15,902 nt of DNA from an archaeon (lineage in GTDB: Archaea; Nanobdellota; Nanobdellia; Woesearchaeales; WJKL01). The position numbers and the translations under genes were made by a program. The notes under the pieces were generated by a model, which was not told the DNA's origin, made no database searches, and saw only the letters and a list, made by a program, of their open reading frames with translations. The stretch lies in assembly GCA_020056025.1 (NCBI GenBank), contig JAGVIO010000205.1, positions 1 to 15,902 on the forward strand, written 5' to 3'. Positions 1-7,047 of the stretch are shown piece by piece. Position 1 is the first letter of the stretch. Each line of letters begins with the position of its first letter.

Positions 1-609
1 CAGATAAATAAAGGCGAATTTGTCGCAATAACAGGCCCTTCTGGCTCTGGAAAATCTACAATGATGAACATTGTCGGAGCTTTGGACATTCCAACACAGG
101 GCGCAGTCTATCTGAAAGACAGAAACATTGCAGAGATGGGCGAATCATCACTTGCTGAATTAAGAGGAAAGACAATTGGCTTTATCTTCCAGCAGTTCAA
201 TCTTGTGCCTACATTGAGCGCATTGGACAATGTGATGCTTCCTATGGAATTCATTGAAGAAGATGATTATACAGCAAGGAAAAGAGCACTTGAATTGCTC
301 GACATGCTTGGCTTGGGAGACAGGACACATCACAAGCCGACTGAATTAAGCGGAGGGCAGCAGCAGAGGGTTGCGATAGCAAGGGCATTGGCAAATGACC
401 CTGAGATAATTTTGGCAGACGAACCGACTGGAAATTTAGACAGCAAGTCAGGCCAGTTTGTCATGGATTTCCTGCACAAGCTGAACAAATCAGAAGGAAA
501 GACAATCATCCTGATAACCCATGACCTTTATCTGTTAAAATATGCCAAAAGGGTTGTTCAGCTCCAGGACGGAATCATAATCAAAGATACTAAAAACAAT
601 AAAAAATAA
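1..609 (+). CDS. ABC transporter ATP-binding protein, MacB/LolD type (5' end missing)
   Basis: This is the ATPase subunit of an ABC exporter that powers the permease encoded at 1572-2825. The frame is open from base 1, so the true start lies upstream of the window; 202 residues are visible, and roughly 25-30 N-terminal residues should be missing. Visible motifs are Walker A GPSGSGKST (residues 12-20), the Q-loop in FIFQQFNLVP (about 61-70), the signature LSGGQQQR (116-123), Walker B IILADE (about 136-141) and the switch histidine in ITHD (about 174). The long LPMEF segment after the Q-loop is typical of the MacB/LolD/FtsE branch. The protein is cytosolic and should dimerise beneath the permease. 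The next gene starts 12 nt after the stop, behind an AAGGTGA Shine-Dalgarno, so the genes form an operon. The family is certain, the substrate unknown. Confidence 0.95.
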   Translation, partial: QINKGEFVAITGPSGSGKSTMMNIVGALDIPTQGAVYLKDRNIAEMGESSLAELRGKTIGFIFQQFNLVPTLSALDNVMLPMEFIEEDDYTARKRALELLDMLGLGDRTHHKPTELSGGQQQRVAIARALANDPEIILADEPTGNLDSKSGQFVMDFLHKLNKSEGKTIILITHDLYLLKYAKRVVQLQDGIIIKDTKNNKK

Positions 610-621
610 GGTGATTAAAAA

Positions 622-1575
622 ATGAAAGCAAAATTAATTGTGTACATAATAATCTTGACAGCATTGGTTAGCGTTGCTTATGCAACAGAGCTTGAGATCA
701 ATCTAAGCGAGCCGAACACTTATGACGGTGCATTTTCATCATCAATCATACAGATTGACCAGCTCAAGTATGAGCCCTATCCTGTAAATCCAGGGGAATA
801 TTTTACATTATGGATAAAGGCTGAAAATGTAGGCAAGGAATATACAAAGGATGCTATATTTGAGCTTGTGCCAAAATACCCTTTCTCTCTTGACTCAAAT
901 GAGGACCCTGTAAGGAAATATGGCCAATTAGGTGATGAGCCTGTTGTACTAAAATATAAGGTAAGAGTTGACAAGAATGCTGTTGAAGGCGCAAATGAGC
1001 TTGAGATAAAGTACAGCACAGAAGGAGATACATCGACATGGATATCTAAGAAATTTGATATCATGGTAGACAATGTCCAGACTGATTTTGACATGGTGAT
1101 ACAGGAAGTCAGCGGCAGCGAAGTTTCAATCGCAATCGCAAATACAGGAAAAAAGGTTGCATATTCTGTCATTGTAAAGATTCCAGAGCAGGATTATTTC
1201 GAGCCAGTCGGGACATCTGGCCAGATGGTTGGAAACTTGGAAGACGGAGATTATACTCTGGTCGGGTTTGAGATTGCGCAGAAAGACAGGAAAACAAACG
1301 GAGAAAAGCCTTTGAAGGTTGAGATTGACTATACTGATGAAATAGGAGAAAGAAGAGCAGTCATAAAAGAACTGTCATTTGATACAGGGACATCTTTCAA
1401 TGCAACATCAGCTGCAGCAAGAACAAATGGCTTTAGGACAGCACAGCAGGCATCAATTTACCAGCAGTGGTATTTCTGGGCGATAATCGTGGCTGCCTTA
1501 TACATAATATGGAAAGGCTACAAATGGATAAAGAAAAAAAGGGATAACATAAAAGACCGTAAAATTAAAAAATGA
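622..1575 (+). CDS. Secreted, membrane-anchored protein of the ABC exporter operon (COG1361/NEW3-like)
   Basis: A 317-residue extracytoplasmic protein. It has an N-terminal signal segment (residues 4-20, likely cleavage near VAYA) and a C-terminal transmembrane helix (about 284-298), followed by a strongly basic cytosolic tail rich in Lys and Arg. In between are beta-rich segments such as PVNPGEYFTLWIKAENVGK and VSIAIANTGKKVAYSVIVKI. These resemble the tandem Ig-like NEW3/CARDB or COG1361 S-layer-like repeats often encoded beside archaeal MacB-type exporters. That assignment rests on pattern only. It sits between the ATPase and the permease, and its stop overlaps the permease start (ATGA at 1572-1575), so translation is coupled. 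I infer that it is a periplasmic-side accessory or substrate-presenting subunit. No catalytic motif is visible. Confidence 0.8.
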   Translation: MKAKLIVYIIILTALVSVAYATELEINLSEPNTYDGAFSSSIIQIDQLKYEPYPVNPGEYFTLWIKAENVGKEYTKDAIFELVPKYPFSLDSNEDPVRKYGQLGDEPVVLKYKVRVDKNAVEGANELEIKYSTEGDTSTWISKKFDIMVDNVQTDFDMVIQEVSGSEVSIAIANTGKKVAYSVIVKIPEQDYFEPVGTSGQMVGNLEDGDYTLVGFEIAQKDRKTNGEKPLKVEIDYTDEIGERRAVIKELSFDTGTSFNATSAAARTNGFRTAQQASIYQQWYFWAIIVAALYIIWKGYKWIKKKRDNIKDRKIKK

Positions 1576-2825
1576 GACTCAGAAAAACCTTAGAGCTTGC
1601 ATGGAACATACTTGTCCACAGCAAGCTCAGGAGCTGGCTGACAATAATCGGAATAATCATAGGTATCGCAGCTGTTGTTGCAATTGTTTCCATAAGCCAG
1701 GGCGCTAAGCAGGAGCTTGAGTCAAGGTTCGGCCAGCTTGGAGCAGATATAATAACAGTTTCTCCAGGATTTTCAAGAGCCGGCGGGTTCAGAGGGCCTG
1801 GTGAAAATGGCGGAACATCTGGCATAAACCAGGAAAACCTTACTGCAAAGGACACGCTTGCATTGAAGAGCGTGCCAAACATAAAATTTATCATGGGCCA
1901 GGTATCTGGAAGGGCGACAATGAAATATCTTAGTGATTCTGGCTCTGTAAATGTGCAGGGTGTAGATGCTTCTGTCTGGAAAGATATAACTACAGATACC
2001 CTTGATTCAGGAAGGTTTCTTATCAAAGGAGATATATATTCTGTGGTATTAGGATATAACAGGGCAAATACATTCTTCAGCAAGCCTGTTGAGATTAACA
2101 GGCAAATATCTTTGGAAGGCAAAAGCTTCAAGGTTGTAGGGATATTAAGCGAAGGGTCAAACAATAATGCAGTCATAATACCGATAGAAGCTGCAAGGTC
2201 AACTTTGACAGATGTCGGCCAGAATGAATTTGATTCAATAACCATAAAAGTGGATGATGTCAATCAGATTGACGAAACAATAAATGATACAGTGAAAAGG
2301 CTGATGCTTTCAAGAGGAATCCTGAAAACAAAAGACCAGGATTTCAGCGTATCATCTGTCACACAATTAAGGGCAACAATAACCTCTACACTGAATACAA
2401 TGTCAATATTTCTTGGCGCAATTGCTGCAATTTCTTTGATTGTTGGAGCAATAGGAATCTCAAACACAATGTTCACAGCTGTTCTGGAAAAGACAAGAGA
2501 GATTGGCATCATGAAAGCAATCGGAGCAAAGAACAAGGACATCTTGCTTATATTTTTGCTGAATTCAGGAATGATCGGTTTTGTAGGCGGCCTGGGCGGG
2601 ATAATTGTAGGCTCTATTGCTTCTGGCTACATAGGATTGCTTGTATCAGGAACAGCAACAGGCGGCGGTGGAGGCTTTGCGCGAGCATTAGGCAATACAG
2701 CAATCACTCCAGAGCTTCTGCTCTTTGCATTTGGATTTTCAATAATAATAGGGATGATTGCAGGAGCAATCCCAGCATACAGAGCTTCAAGGCTAAAGCC
2801 AGTGGATGCGCTACGTTACGAATAG
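1572..2825 (+). CDS. MacB-like ABC transporter permease (FtsX domain)
   Basis: Membrane subunit of the exporter, 417 residues, a usual length for MacB-type permeases. A first transmembrane helix lies at about residues 20-42 (LTIIGIIIGIAAVVAIVSIS). A large extracytoplasmic MacB_PCD-like domain follows, beginning SQGAKQELESRFGQLGADII. The C-terminal FtsX domain (about 275-417) has three hydrophobic helices and the conserved coupling segment EKTREIGIMKAIGA. It ends in the typical P-x-x-A-L-R-Y-E. A Gly-rich loop (TGGGGGF) lies between the second and third C-terminal helices. The start overlaps the preceding stop (ATGA). Family members export peptides, lipoproteins or drugs, or act as mechanotransducers; no substrate can be read here. 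Its last six codons are repeated twice downstream (see 2808-2928). Confidence 0.93.
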   Translation: MRLRKTLELAWNILVHSKLRSWLTIIGIIIGIAAVVAIVSISQGAKQELESRFGQLGADIITVSPGFSRAGGFRGPGENGGTSGINQENLTAKDTLALKSVPNIKFIMGQVSGRATMKYLSDSGSVNVQGVDASVWKDITTDTLDSGRFLIKGDIYSVVLGYNRANTFFSKPVEINRQISLEGKSFKVVGILSEGSNNNAVIIPIEAARSTLTDVGQNEFDSITIKVDDVNQIDETINDTVKRLMLSRGILKTKDQDFSVSSVTQLRATITSTLNTMSIFLGAIAAISLIVGAIGISNTMFTAVLEKTREIGIMKAIGAKNKDILLIFLLNSGMIGFVGGLGGIIVGSIASGYIGLLVSGTATGGGGGFARALGNTAITPELLLFAFGFSIIIGMIAGAIPAYRASRLKPVDALRYE

Positions 2826-2928
2826 TAACGCTAGCGCTACGAGCTTATGCGAGTATGCATTACGTTATGAGTAAAGCGAGTATCGCTAAAGCCAAGGAGC
2901 AAAGCGACAGGCGCTAAGGTACGAATAA
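2808..2928 (+). repeat. Three synonymous copies of the permease 3' end (Ala-Leu-Arg-Tyr-Glu-stop) with a hairpin over the stop codon
   Basis: The gene ends GCGCTACGTTACGAATAG (2808-2825). Two further copies follow: GCATTACGTTATGAGTAA (2857-2874) and GCGCTAAGGTACGAATAA (2911-2928). All three spell ALRYE-stop, and every difference between them is synonymous; copies 2 and 3 share a frame that differs from the gene's. GCTAAAGCCA (2792-2801 in the gene) also recurs before copy 3 (2885-2894). GCGAGTAT occurs twice (2849, 2876). The first copy forms a hairpin: GCGCTACGTTAC pairs with GTAACG-(C)-TAGCGC across a 5-nt loop, with one bulged C (2808-2837). The interval is visibly more GC-rich than the AT-rich DNA beyond it. 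Confidence 0.8.
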
Positions 2929-2941
2929 AATAAAGAACAAT

Positions 2942-2954
2942 AAAAAACAAAAAA
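2942..2954 (-). terminator. Oligo-T terminator tracts of the 66-aa gene
   Basis: Reading on the minus strand just past the stop at 2963, there are two T6 runs (2949-2954 and 2942-2947) and further T-rich sequence. Archaeal polymerase commonly terminates on such tracts without a hairpin. Confidence 0.5.
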
Positions 2955-2962
2955 TCAAGAAT

Positions 2963-3163
2963 TTATTTCTTGCAGCAGCATTTAGGCATTACCAGATGTA
3001 TAAGCCCTTTCAATGCAATTATTCCGCCTATGAAATATGCCCATGCAAGGCCAGGATAATACATTTCTTTTAGCCCAATCAGGACACCTAAAATTAACAG
3101 CTTCATGCCCATGCACCTTGGTGTGCAGTGATGATGCTCGCATTTATCTTCTTTTTTTGCCAT
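2963..3163 (-). CDS. Small Cys/His-rich two-helix membrane protein
   Basis: 66 residues, not recognised. The N-terminus carries a possible metal-binding cluster, C8-E-H-H-H-C13-T-P-R-C17. Two hydrophobic helices follow (about 19-33 and 38-59), separated by a short KEMYYPG turn, and the protein ends in K-C-C-C-K-K. With both helices spanning the membrane, both Cys-rich ends would lie on the same side. A Shine-Dalgarno GAGGTG (3171-3176) sits 7 nt before the ATG, and a TATA box (3199-3209) predicts a short leader. It is monocistronic and divergent from the gene at 3296. Binding of a soft metal or redox-active disulfides is plausible, but this is inference. Expression signals on both sides support a real gene despite its size. 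Confidence 0.8.
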   Translation of the reverse strand: MAKKEDKCEHHHCTPRCMGMKLLILGVLIGLKEMYYPGLAWAYFIGGIIALKGLIHLVMPKCCCKK

Positions 3164-3198
3164 AAAAATTCACCTCTTTTGCTTATTAAACAGCAGAA

Positions 3199-3209
3199 GT
3201 ATTTAAACA
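3199..3209 (-). promoter_or_regulatory. TATA box for the 66-aa membrane protein
   Basis: On the minus strand this reads TGTTTAAATAC. Its centre is about 41 nt from the ATG, giving a predicted start near 3178 and a leader of about 15 nt that contains GAGGTG. Confidence 0.5.
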
Positions 3210-3264
3210 TGACGAAAGTTTTGATTATTCCCTTTAATCCGCTTGCTTAAATTTATAGACAAGT

Positions 3265-3272
3265 TTTAAATA
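3265..3272 (+). promoter_or_regulatory. TATA box for the nucleotidyltransferase operon, leaderless
   Basis: TTTAAATA is centred about 27 nt before the ATG at 3296. That is the archaeal TATA-to-start distance, so the transcript should begin at or next to the start codon. No Shine-Dalgarno is present. Confidence 0.6.
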
Positions 3273-3295
3273 CTCATTTCAATTTATTCTTCAAG

Positions 3296-3868
3296 ATGAA
3301 ATTCATATCTGCAAATCTGATTGAGATCAATAAAGAACTTTCTGATTTAGATGAATTCTGCCTTGATTTTGTAAAGATATTGAGGAAATATTCCAAATAT
3401 GTGATAATCAGCGGCTATGTCTCGATATTGCTTGGAAGGTCGAGGGCAAGCGAGGATATTGATATCCTCATTCCAAAAATAGACATTGGCAAATTTAAAT
3501 TATTGCTCCAGGAATTAAGGGAAAATGAATTCTACTGCCTTAATGCAGAATATGATGAAGCTATTTATGAATATCTTGTTGAAAAGACAGCAGTCAGGTT
3601 TGCAAGGGAGGATACTGTTGTGCCGAATATCGAGCTCAAGTTTGCAAAGAACAGGATAGACGCGCTCACATTAAGCAAGCCATTGGCAGTAAAGCTTAAT
3701 AAGGAAGAGCTGATTATATCTCATTTGGAGATGCAGATTGCTTTCAAGGAAGAGGTCCTGAAGTCTCCGAAAGACATGGAGGATGCAAGGCATATCAGGA
3801 ACATCGCAAAAGGCCATCTGGACGAAAGCTTGATCGAAACATACAAGAGGATGCTGCATGAGCTTTAA
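3296..3868 (+). CDS. Nucleotidyltransferase-fold protein, intact DxD
   Basis: 190 residues with the core of a Pol-beta/AbiEii-like nucleotidyltransferase. A strand and glycine (YVIISGYVSILLGR, 35-48) precede E-D-I-D-I-L-I (53-59), where D54 and D56 would bind the metals. A third acidic position is E112 in NIELKF. A C-terminal helical part contains ISHLEMQIAFKE and the segment DMEDARHIRNIA. AbiEii-type toxins and small MNT enzymes share this layout. Which it is, and what it modifies, cannot be told. It is the first gene of a coupled trio: the next gene overlaps it by 11 nt, and the third is its paralogue. A promoter geometry of about 27 nt from TATA to ATG suggests leaderless translation. Confidence 0.75.
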   Translation: MKFISANLIEINKELSDLDEFCLDFVKILRKYSKYVIISGYVSILLGRSRASEDIDILIPKIDIGKFKLLLQELRENEFYCLNAEYDEAIYEYLVEKTAVRFAREDTVVPNIELKFAKNRIDALTLSKPLAVKLNKEELIISHLEMQIAFKEEVLKSPKDMEDARHIRNIAKGHLDESLIETYKRMLHEL

Positions 3869-4040
3869 CAAGGAAAATATGGACGAGCGAATGAAATTCA
3901 TTGATATTTGGTCAAAATATGTTTTAGAGCATGACGACAGGGTCTGGTCAAGGCAGCAGAATGTTATAATTAATTCATGCTTAAGGTCATTCTCAATGAA
4001 AAAAGAAGATTATCTTAAGTTAAAAGGTGATAGGAAATGA
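3858..4040 (+). CDS. 60-aa partner protein between two nucleotidyltransferase paralogues
   Basis: Not recognised. It is a short, charged, mostly helical protein with no signal or membrane segment. A central block reads HDDRVWSRQQNVIINS (about 25-40), and the end is Lys-rich. The start overlaps the preceding gene by 11 nt and has AAGAGG about 6-7 nt upstream. The stop overlaps the next gene's ATG (ATGA at 4037-4040), so the three genes are translationally coupled. By position it could be a partner, antitoxin-like regulator or substrate adaptor of the flanking nucleotidyltransferase-fold proteins, but nothing in the sequence proves this. The coupled overlaps and Shine-Dalgarno sites argue that it is a real gene. 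Confidence 0.7.
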   Translation: MSFNKENMDERMKFIDIWSKYVLEHDDRVWSRQQNVIINSCLRSFSMKKEDYLKLKGDRK

Positions 4041-4597
4041 ACTTCATTTCAAAAAACAGGATTGAGCTCTCAAAGACAGTAACTTCGCTTGACAGGTTTG
4101 CAATAGATTTCACAAAAGTGCTGAAGAAATACACTAATTATGTCATAATCTCAGGATATGTTTCAATTCTTTTAGGAAGGCAGAGGACAACAGAGCAGGT
4201 TCACATCATTGTGCCAAAGATGCAGCTAACACATTTCAGGGCATTGCTTCTTGAATTGAGGGAAAATGAATTCTACTGCCTTGATGCAGAATATGATGAA
4301 GGGATTTACGAGCAGCTGCTTGAAGGAAAGACTGTCCGCTTTGCAGCAGAGGACACAGTTGCTCCTTTTGTTGACCTGAAATTTGCAAAGACAGAATTGG
4401 AATCAGCTGCAATGGACAAGCCGATAACAGTCAGGATCGGCAAGGACGAGCTTACAATCTCTCATCTGGAGATGCAGATTGCTTTCAAGGAAAAGCTTGG
4501 CTCTGAGAAAGACCTTGAAGATGCAGAGCACATCAGGAATATTGCAAAAGGAAATCTGGATGCTGCTCTGATAAAAAAGTATAAGAAGATGATATGA
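4037..4597 (+). CDS. Nucleotidyltransferase-fold paralogue with lost DxD motif
   Basis: 186 residues, clearly a tandem paralogue of the protein at 3296-3868, with the same length, order of segments and long identical stretches (YVIISGYVSILLGR, ELRENEFYCL, ISHLEMQIAFKE). The metal-binding EDID of the first copy is here E-Q-V-H (53-56), so both aspartates are replaced by Gln and His. The third carboxylate is kept as D112 (VDLKF). The fold is therefore probably retained but catalysis by the usual two-metal mechanism should be lost. It may be a regulatory or scaffolding partner of the active copy. The start overlaps the previous stop, with AAGGTGAT upstream. Confidence 0.75.
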   Translation: MNFISKNRIELSKTVTSLDRFAIDFTKVLKKYTNYVIISGYVSILLGRQRTTEQVHIIVPKMQLTHFRALLLELRENEFYCLDAEYDEGIYEQLLEGKTVRFAAEDTVAPFVDLKFAKTELESAAMDKPITVRIGKDELTISHLEMQIAFKEKLGSEKDLEDAEHIRNIAKGNLDAALIKKYKKMI

Positions 4598-4637
4598 GGG
4601 CAATTTATTTGATTATCTCTTCAAAGTAGTCAAAAGT

Positions 4638-4645
4638 TTTATAAA
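4638..4645 (+). promoter_or_regulatory. TATA box for the 125-aa gene, leaderless
   Basis: TTTATAAA is centred about 26-27 nt before the ATG at 4668. There is no Shine-Dalgarno, so a leaderless transcript is predicted. Confidence 0.6.
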
Positions 4646-4667
4646 CCGAATCAAATATTCCTGTTTT

Positions 4668-5045
4668 ATGGCACTGGAGTCAATAGATGACATAGTTTCT
4701 AAGTTCAGGAAGGAAGTTGGCCTGAATCTTGATGAATTTAGGACATTTAAGCAGCCTGATTCTTATATAATAATTTTCAGCTCTGTTAAAAAACATGAAA
4801 AAAAAGAATATGGAATACTTGTTGCTTCATTTGATGAAGAACTGACACTGGACTCAGTTTCTTATTCAGGCAGGCATCCCAAAGCAAAAGGAATAATCGA
4901 ATTAGGGATTAATAAAATTGAAAAAAAGAGTTCTTACGGAAGGCATGACAAATCTCCTTTTCCTTTTCTTGGCATCTCTCCAGATAAACAAGCAAAGCCA
5001 GGAAAGGCCTATGATATTCTGAAGACAAATTATCTTGATGGATGA
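4668..5045 (+). CDS. Conserved-looking hypothetical protein, 125 aa
   Basis: Not recognised. It is a soluble protein without signal or membrane segment. The N-terminal part is helical (IDDIVSKFRKEVG), followed by F-R-T-F and FSSVK (37-41), then beta-like segments (YGILVASFDEEL). The C-terminal half is rich in Lys, Pro and Gly and contains two Tyr/Ser-Gly-Arg-His pieces (YSGRHPKAKG, SSYGRHDKSPF). The first 45 residues share a sparse pattern with the N-terminus of the protein at 8166-9428 (see findings). It stands alone with its own leaderless promoter and faces the cupredoxin gene tail to tail. The 92-nt gap between the two holds only T- and A-rich tracts suited to termination. Confidence 0.65.
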   Translation: MALESIDDIVSKFRKEVGLNLDEFRTFKQPDSYIIIFSSVKKHEKKEYGILVASFDEELTLDSVSYSGRHPKAKGIIELGINKIEKKSSYGRHDKSPFPFLGISPDKQAKPGKAYDILKTNYLDG

Positions 5046-5137
5046 GTATAGGAATTTAATTGCATCAGAAAGGTTTTAACAGTCACTTCTTTTTCTTATT
5101 CGCATGTTTTTAAAAAAAGATAAAAAAAATAAATATT

Positions 5138-5506
5138 TTATTCTACAATTATCTTTCCTTTCATTGAAGGGTGCAATGAGCATTCATATTCAAATGTTCC
5201 TGCTGTGTAGAATTTGTGCGAATAGCTCTGTCCTTTTTGCAGGTTGTCTGACATAATCTCATTTCCGCTTGTAGAAGCCAGCCTGTGCATCGCAGAATCC
5301 ATGTTTGTCCATGTGATTGTATCTCCCACTTTTACATTTATCTCTTCTGGATTGAATGCAAAGTTTGAAATCTCAATGCTTTTTGCTGCTGCCCCTGCCT
5401 CTATTGTTGACTGTACAGGCGTTGGCGCTGTTATTGTCTGCTGTGCCTGGCATCCTGCCAACAATACAATCAATATCAATGCTATGCATAATATTATATT
5501 TCTCAT
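5138..5506 (-). CDS. Cupredoxin (plastocyanin/azurin-like) lipoprotein
   Basis: A 122-residue type 1 copper protein exported as a lipoprotein. The lipobox LAGC places the modified cysteine at residue 19. After a Thr/Pro/Ala-rich linker (20-40) comes a single plastocyanin-like domain with IEISNFAFNPEEINVKVGDTITWTN in the usual order. All four copper ligands are visible: H74 (AMHR), C109, H112 and M115 in the Y-E-C-S-L-H-P-S-M-K-G loop. It should carry electrons or hold copper on the outer face of the membrane; the partner is unknown. A GAGGT Shine-Dalgarno lies just before the ATG. It begins 22 nt after the upstream secreted protein and is probably co-transcribed with it. Confidence 0.92.
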   Translation of the reverse strand: MRNIILCIALILIVLLAGCQAQQTITAPTPVQSTIEAGAAAKSIEISNFAFNPEEINVKVGDTITWTNMDSAMHRLASTSGNEIMSDNLQKGQSYSHKFYTAGTFEYECSLHPSMKGKIIVE

Positions 5507-5528
5507 TTTGATTACCTCACTATTGTTT

Positions 5529-6968
5529 TTATTGGCTCGGCTTATCTATTACGATTAAACCTTCTTCTGCTTTTTCTGCCTCTGCTTTAGGCTCATCAAC
5601 AGGCTTGCTTTCAGCATCAGGAGCTGCTCCGGAACTTAACGCAAACCACCATGGCTTTTCTTCATTTAATAATGGCGCATTTTCATCTGTTGCGTCAAAC
5701 TTTGAGTTTGTCTGGGCCTTTATGTTGAACAATCCGAACAGCTTCCTGTTTTCTTCTGTCTTTACATTATACACAAGCTTGCCGTTCTCTTTCATTAACT
5801 CTGCGCTGTTCACATTGCCAGCGAACTTTTTCTTAATCTTGTCAGGCATTGCCTTAAGCTCAATATCATCTATCTTAATCTTGTCACCGACAGATATTTG
5901 CCTGGCTTTAACATCCATGCCGCCATAGTTCATCATAACATTGTCTTTCCCTGGCTTTATCTTCATGTCCTGGCCATTGAAATTCTTGACAATCTCCTTG
6001 TCAGTTGTCTCCAGTGAAACATCCCCTGCTGTTATTTCGTTAGGCTTGACATTGAACTCGTCAACCAGTCCGCCAAAGTCAGAGGCGTCTATTGTTTCCT
6101 TGTTATTGAGAAGCTCTTCAATCATAGTATCTATTTTTGTTCTCAGCTCTTTCAAGGAAGTAATCTGGTTCTCAACTGAAGGGACTTTGTTGATGATGTT
6201 CTGCATCTCCTTCTGGTAGTATGCTGTTACATCAGAGGCAGATGCATCTGCTGTTATTGCAGTTGGCGCAACTGCTGATGTTACAGTCGGTTGTGGAGTG
6301 ATAATCTGCTGTGCAGTTCCCCAGCATGATTTCATATTATAGTCAAGCTTTTCCTTTATTTTCGAAATATAGTCCTGGACATCTTTAAGGTCCCCTACTT
6401 CTTTCTGGATTTCTGCTGCTTTCATCAATGCATTGTCCATCTCTTGCTTGAGCAGCATGTTGTTCTGCCCGCATTCTTGAGATACAGTAGGCATTGGCTG
6501 CGCAACAGCAGTTGAAGTAGAAGCCACAGGCGGCTTGTATGATTCCTTGCACTTTATCTGTGCGTCATTCTCTTCTAGGTCAGTATTGTCTGCCATTACT
6601 TTCTTGACGCATTCTTCAATAGGATTAACTACATTTGTAGGCTGCATTCCGGGCTGAGGCACAGCACCTCCTGATGCAGTTGAAGTTACAGCTGGATTAG
6701 ACATAGGCTGGGCAGTTGGATTTTGCACAGGCTGATTAGGCATAGGTTGTGGAGGCTGAGTTTGCACAGGCTGATTTGGCATAGGCTGTGGAGGCTGAGT
6801 TTGCACAGGCTGATTAGGCATAGGCTGAGCATAATTGTTGTCAGGCAGTATCAACTGATTTTGCTGCATAGGCTGCACAATCTGCTGCTGAGCATATAGC
6901 ACAGCTGGCAAAATACTTAGAGCCATGACTAATGCTATTGTTAAAACCAACATCTTTGAGATTTTCAT
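5529..6968 (-). CDS. Secreted proline-repeat protein with helical and beta regions
   Basis: 479 residues, function unknown. A signal peptide (about 1-26, ending VLYA) is followed by a Gln/Pro/Asn-rich stretch containing a 13-residue tandem repeat (50-88). Next come four cysteines (C120, C140, C166, C215) within two helical parts. A charged helix (251-292) leads into a beta-rich domain (about 305-430) with segments such as GGMDVKARQISVGDKIKIDDIELK. Near the C-terminus is EKPWW, then an Ala/Glu/Lys-rich tail. No C-terminal anchor is seen, so it is secreted or tethered by a partner. The paired cysteines suggest two disulfides. A GGGGG Shine-Dalgarno lies 7 nt before the ATG. It precedes the cupredoxin in one transcription unit, which suggests a shared cell-envelope role. 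Confidence 0.8.
   Translation of the reverse strand: MKISKMLVLTIALVMALSILPAVLYAQQQIVQPMQQNQLILPDNNYAQPMPNQPVQTQPPQPMPNQPVQTQPPQPMPNQPVQNPTAQPMSNPAVTSTASGGAVPQPGMQPTNVVNPIEECVKKVMADNTDLEENDAQIKCKESYKPPVASTSTAVAQPMPTVSQECGQNNMLLKQEMDNALMKAAEIQKEVGDLKDVQDYISKIKEKLDYNMKSCWGTAQQIITPQPTVTSAVAPTAITADASASDVTAYYQKEMQNIINKVPSVENQITSLKELRTKIDTMIEELLNNKETIDASDFGGLVDEFNVKPNEITAGDVSLETTDKEIVKNFNGQDMKIKPGKDNVMMNYGGMDVKARQISVGDKIKIDDIELKAMPDKIKKKFAGNVNSAELMKENGKLVYNVKTEENRKLFGLFNIKAQTNSKFDATDENAPLLNEEKPWWFALSSGAAPDAESKPVDEPKAEAEKAEEGLIVIDKPSQ
6705..6821 (-). repeat. 39-bp in-frame tandem repeat, three units
   Basis: It encodes MPNQPVQTQPPQP twice and a diverged third unit, MPNQPVQNPTAQP (residues 50-88 of the secreted protein); a partial fourth begins MSNPAV. 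The first two units are nearly identical at nucleotide level, so unit number probably varies between strains. Confidence 0.85.
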
Positions 6969-7011
6969 AATATCGCCCCCGATATAGTTTATTGCGAGAA
7001 ATTAGCATTGC

Positions 7012-7023
7012 TTATTTAAAAAT
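7012..7023 (-). promoter_or_regulatory. TATA box for the secreted protein/cupredoxin operon
   Basis: The minus strand reads ATTTTTAAATAA, about 48 nt before the ATG at 6968. The predicted start near 6990 gives a leader of about 22 nt that carries GGGGG. Confidence 0.5.
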
Positions 7024-7040
7024 GTTTGCGATTTTTTAAT

Positions 7041-7046
7041 AAAAAA
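7041..7046 (-). terminator. T6 terminator of tRNA-Ser
   Basis: A run of six T on the minus strand begins two bases after the discriminator base of the tRNA. No CCA is encoded. Confidence 0.6.
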
Positions 7047-7047
7047 C

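Noticed and set aside
777..1172. Minus-strand open frame opposite the secreted exporter protein
   Set aside because: It is a shadow of the real gene; the plus-strand protein has a signal peptide, an anchor and operon context.
5046..5137. Possible small gene or RNA between the convergent genes
   Set aside because: Only A- and T-rich tracts suitable for termination are seen; there is no stem of note and no promoter-gene pair.
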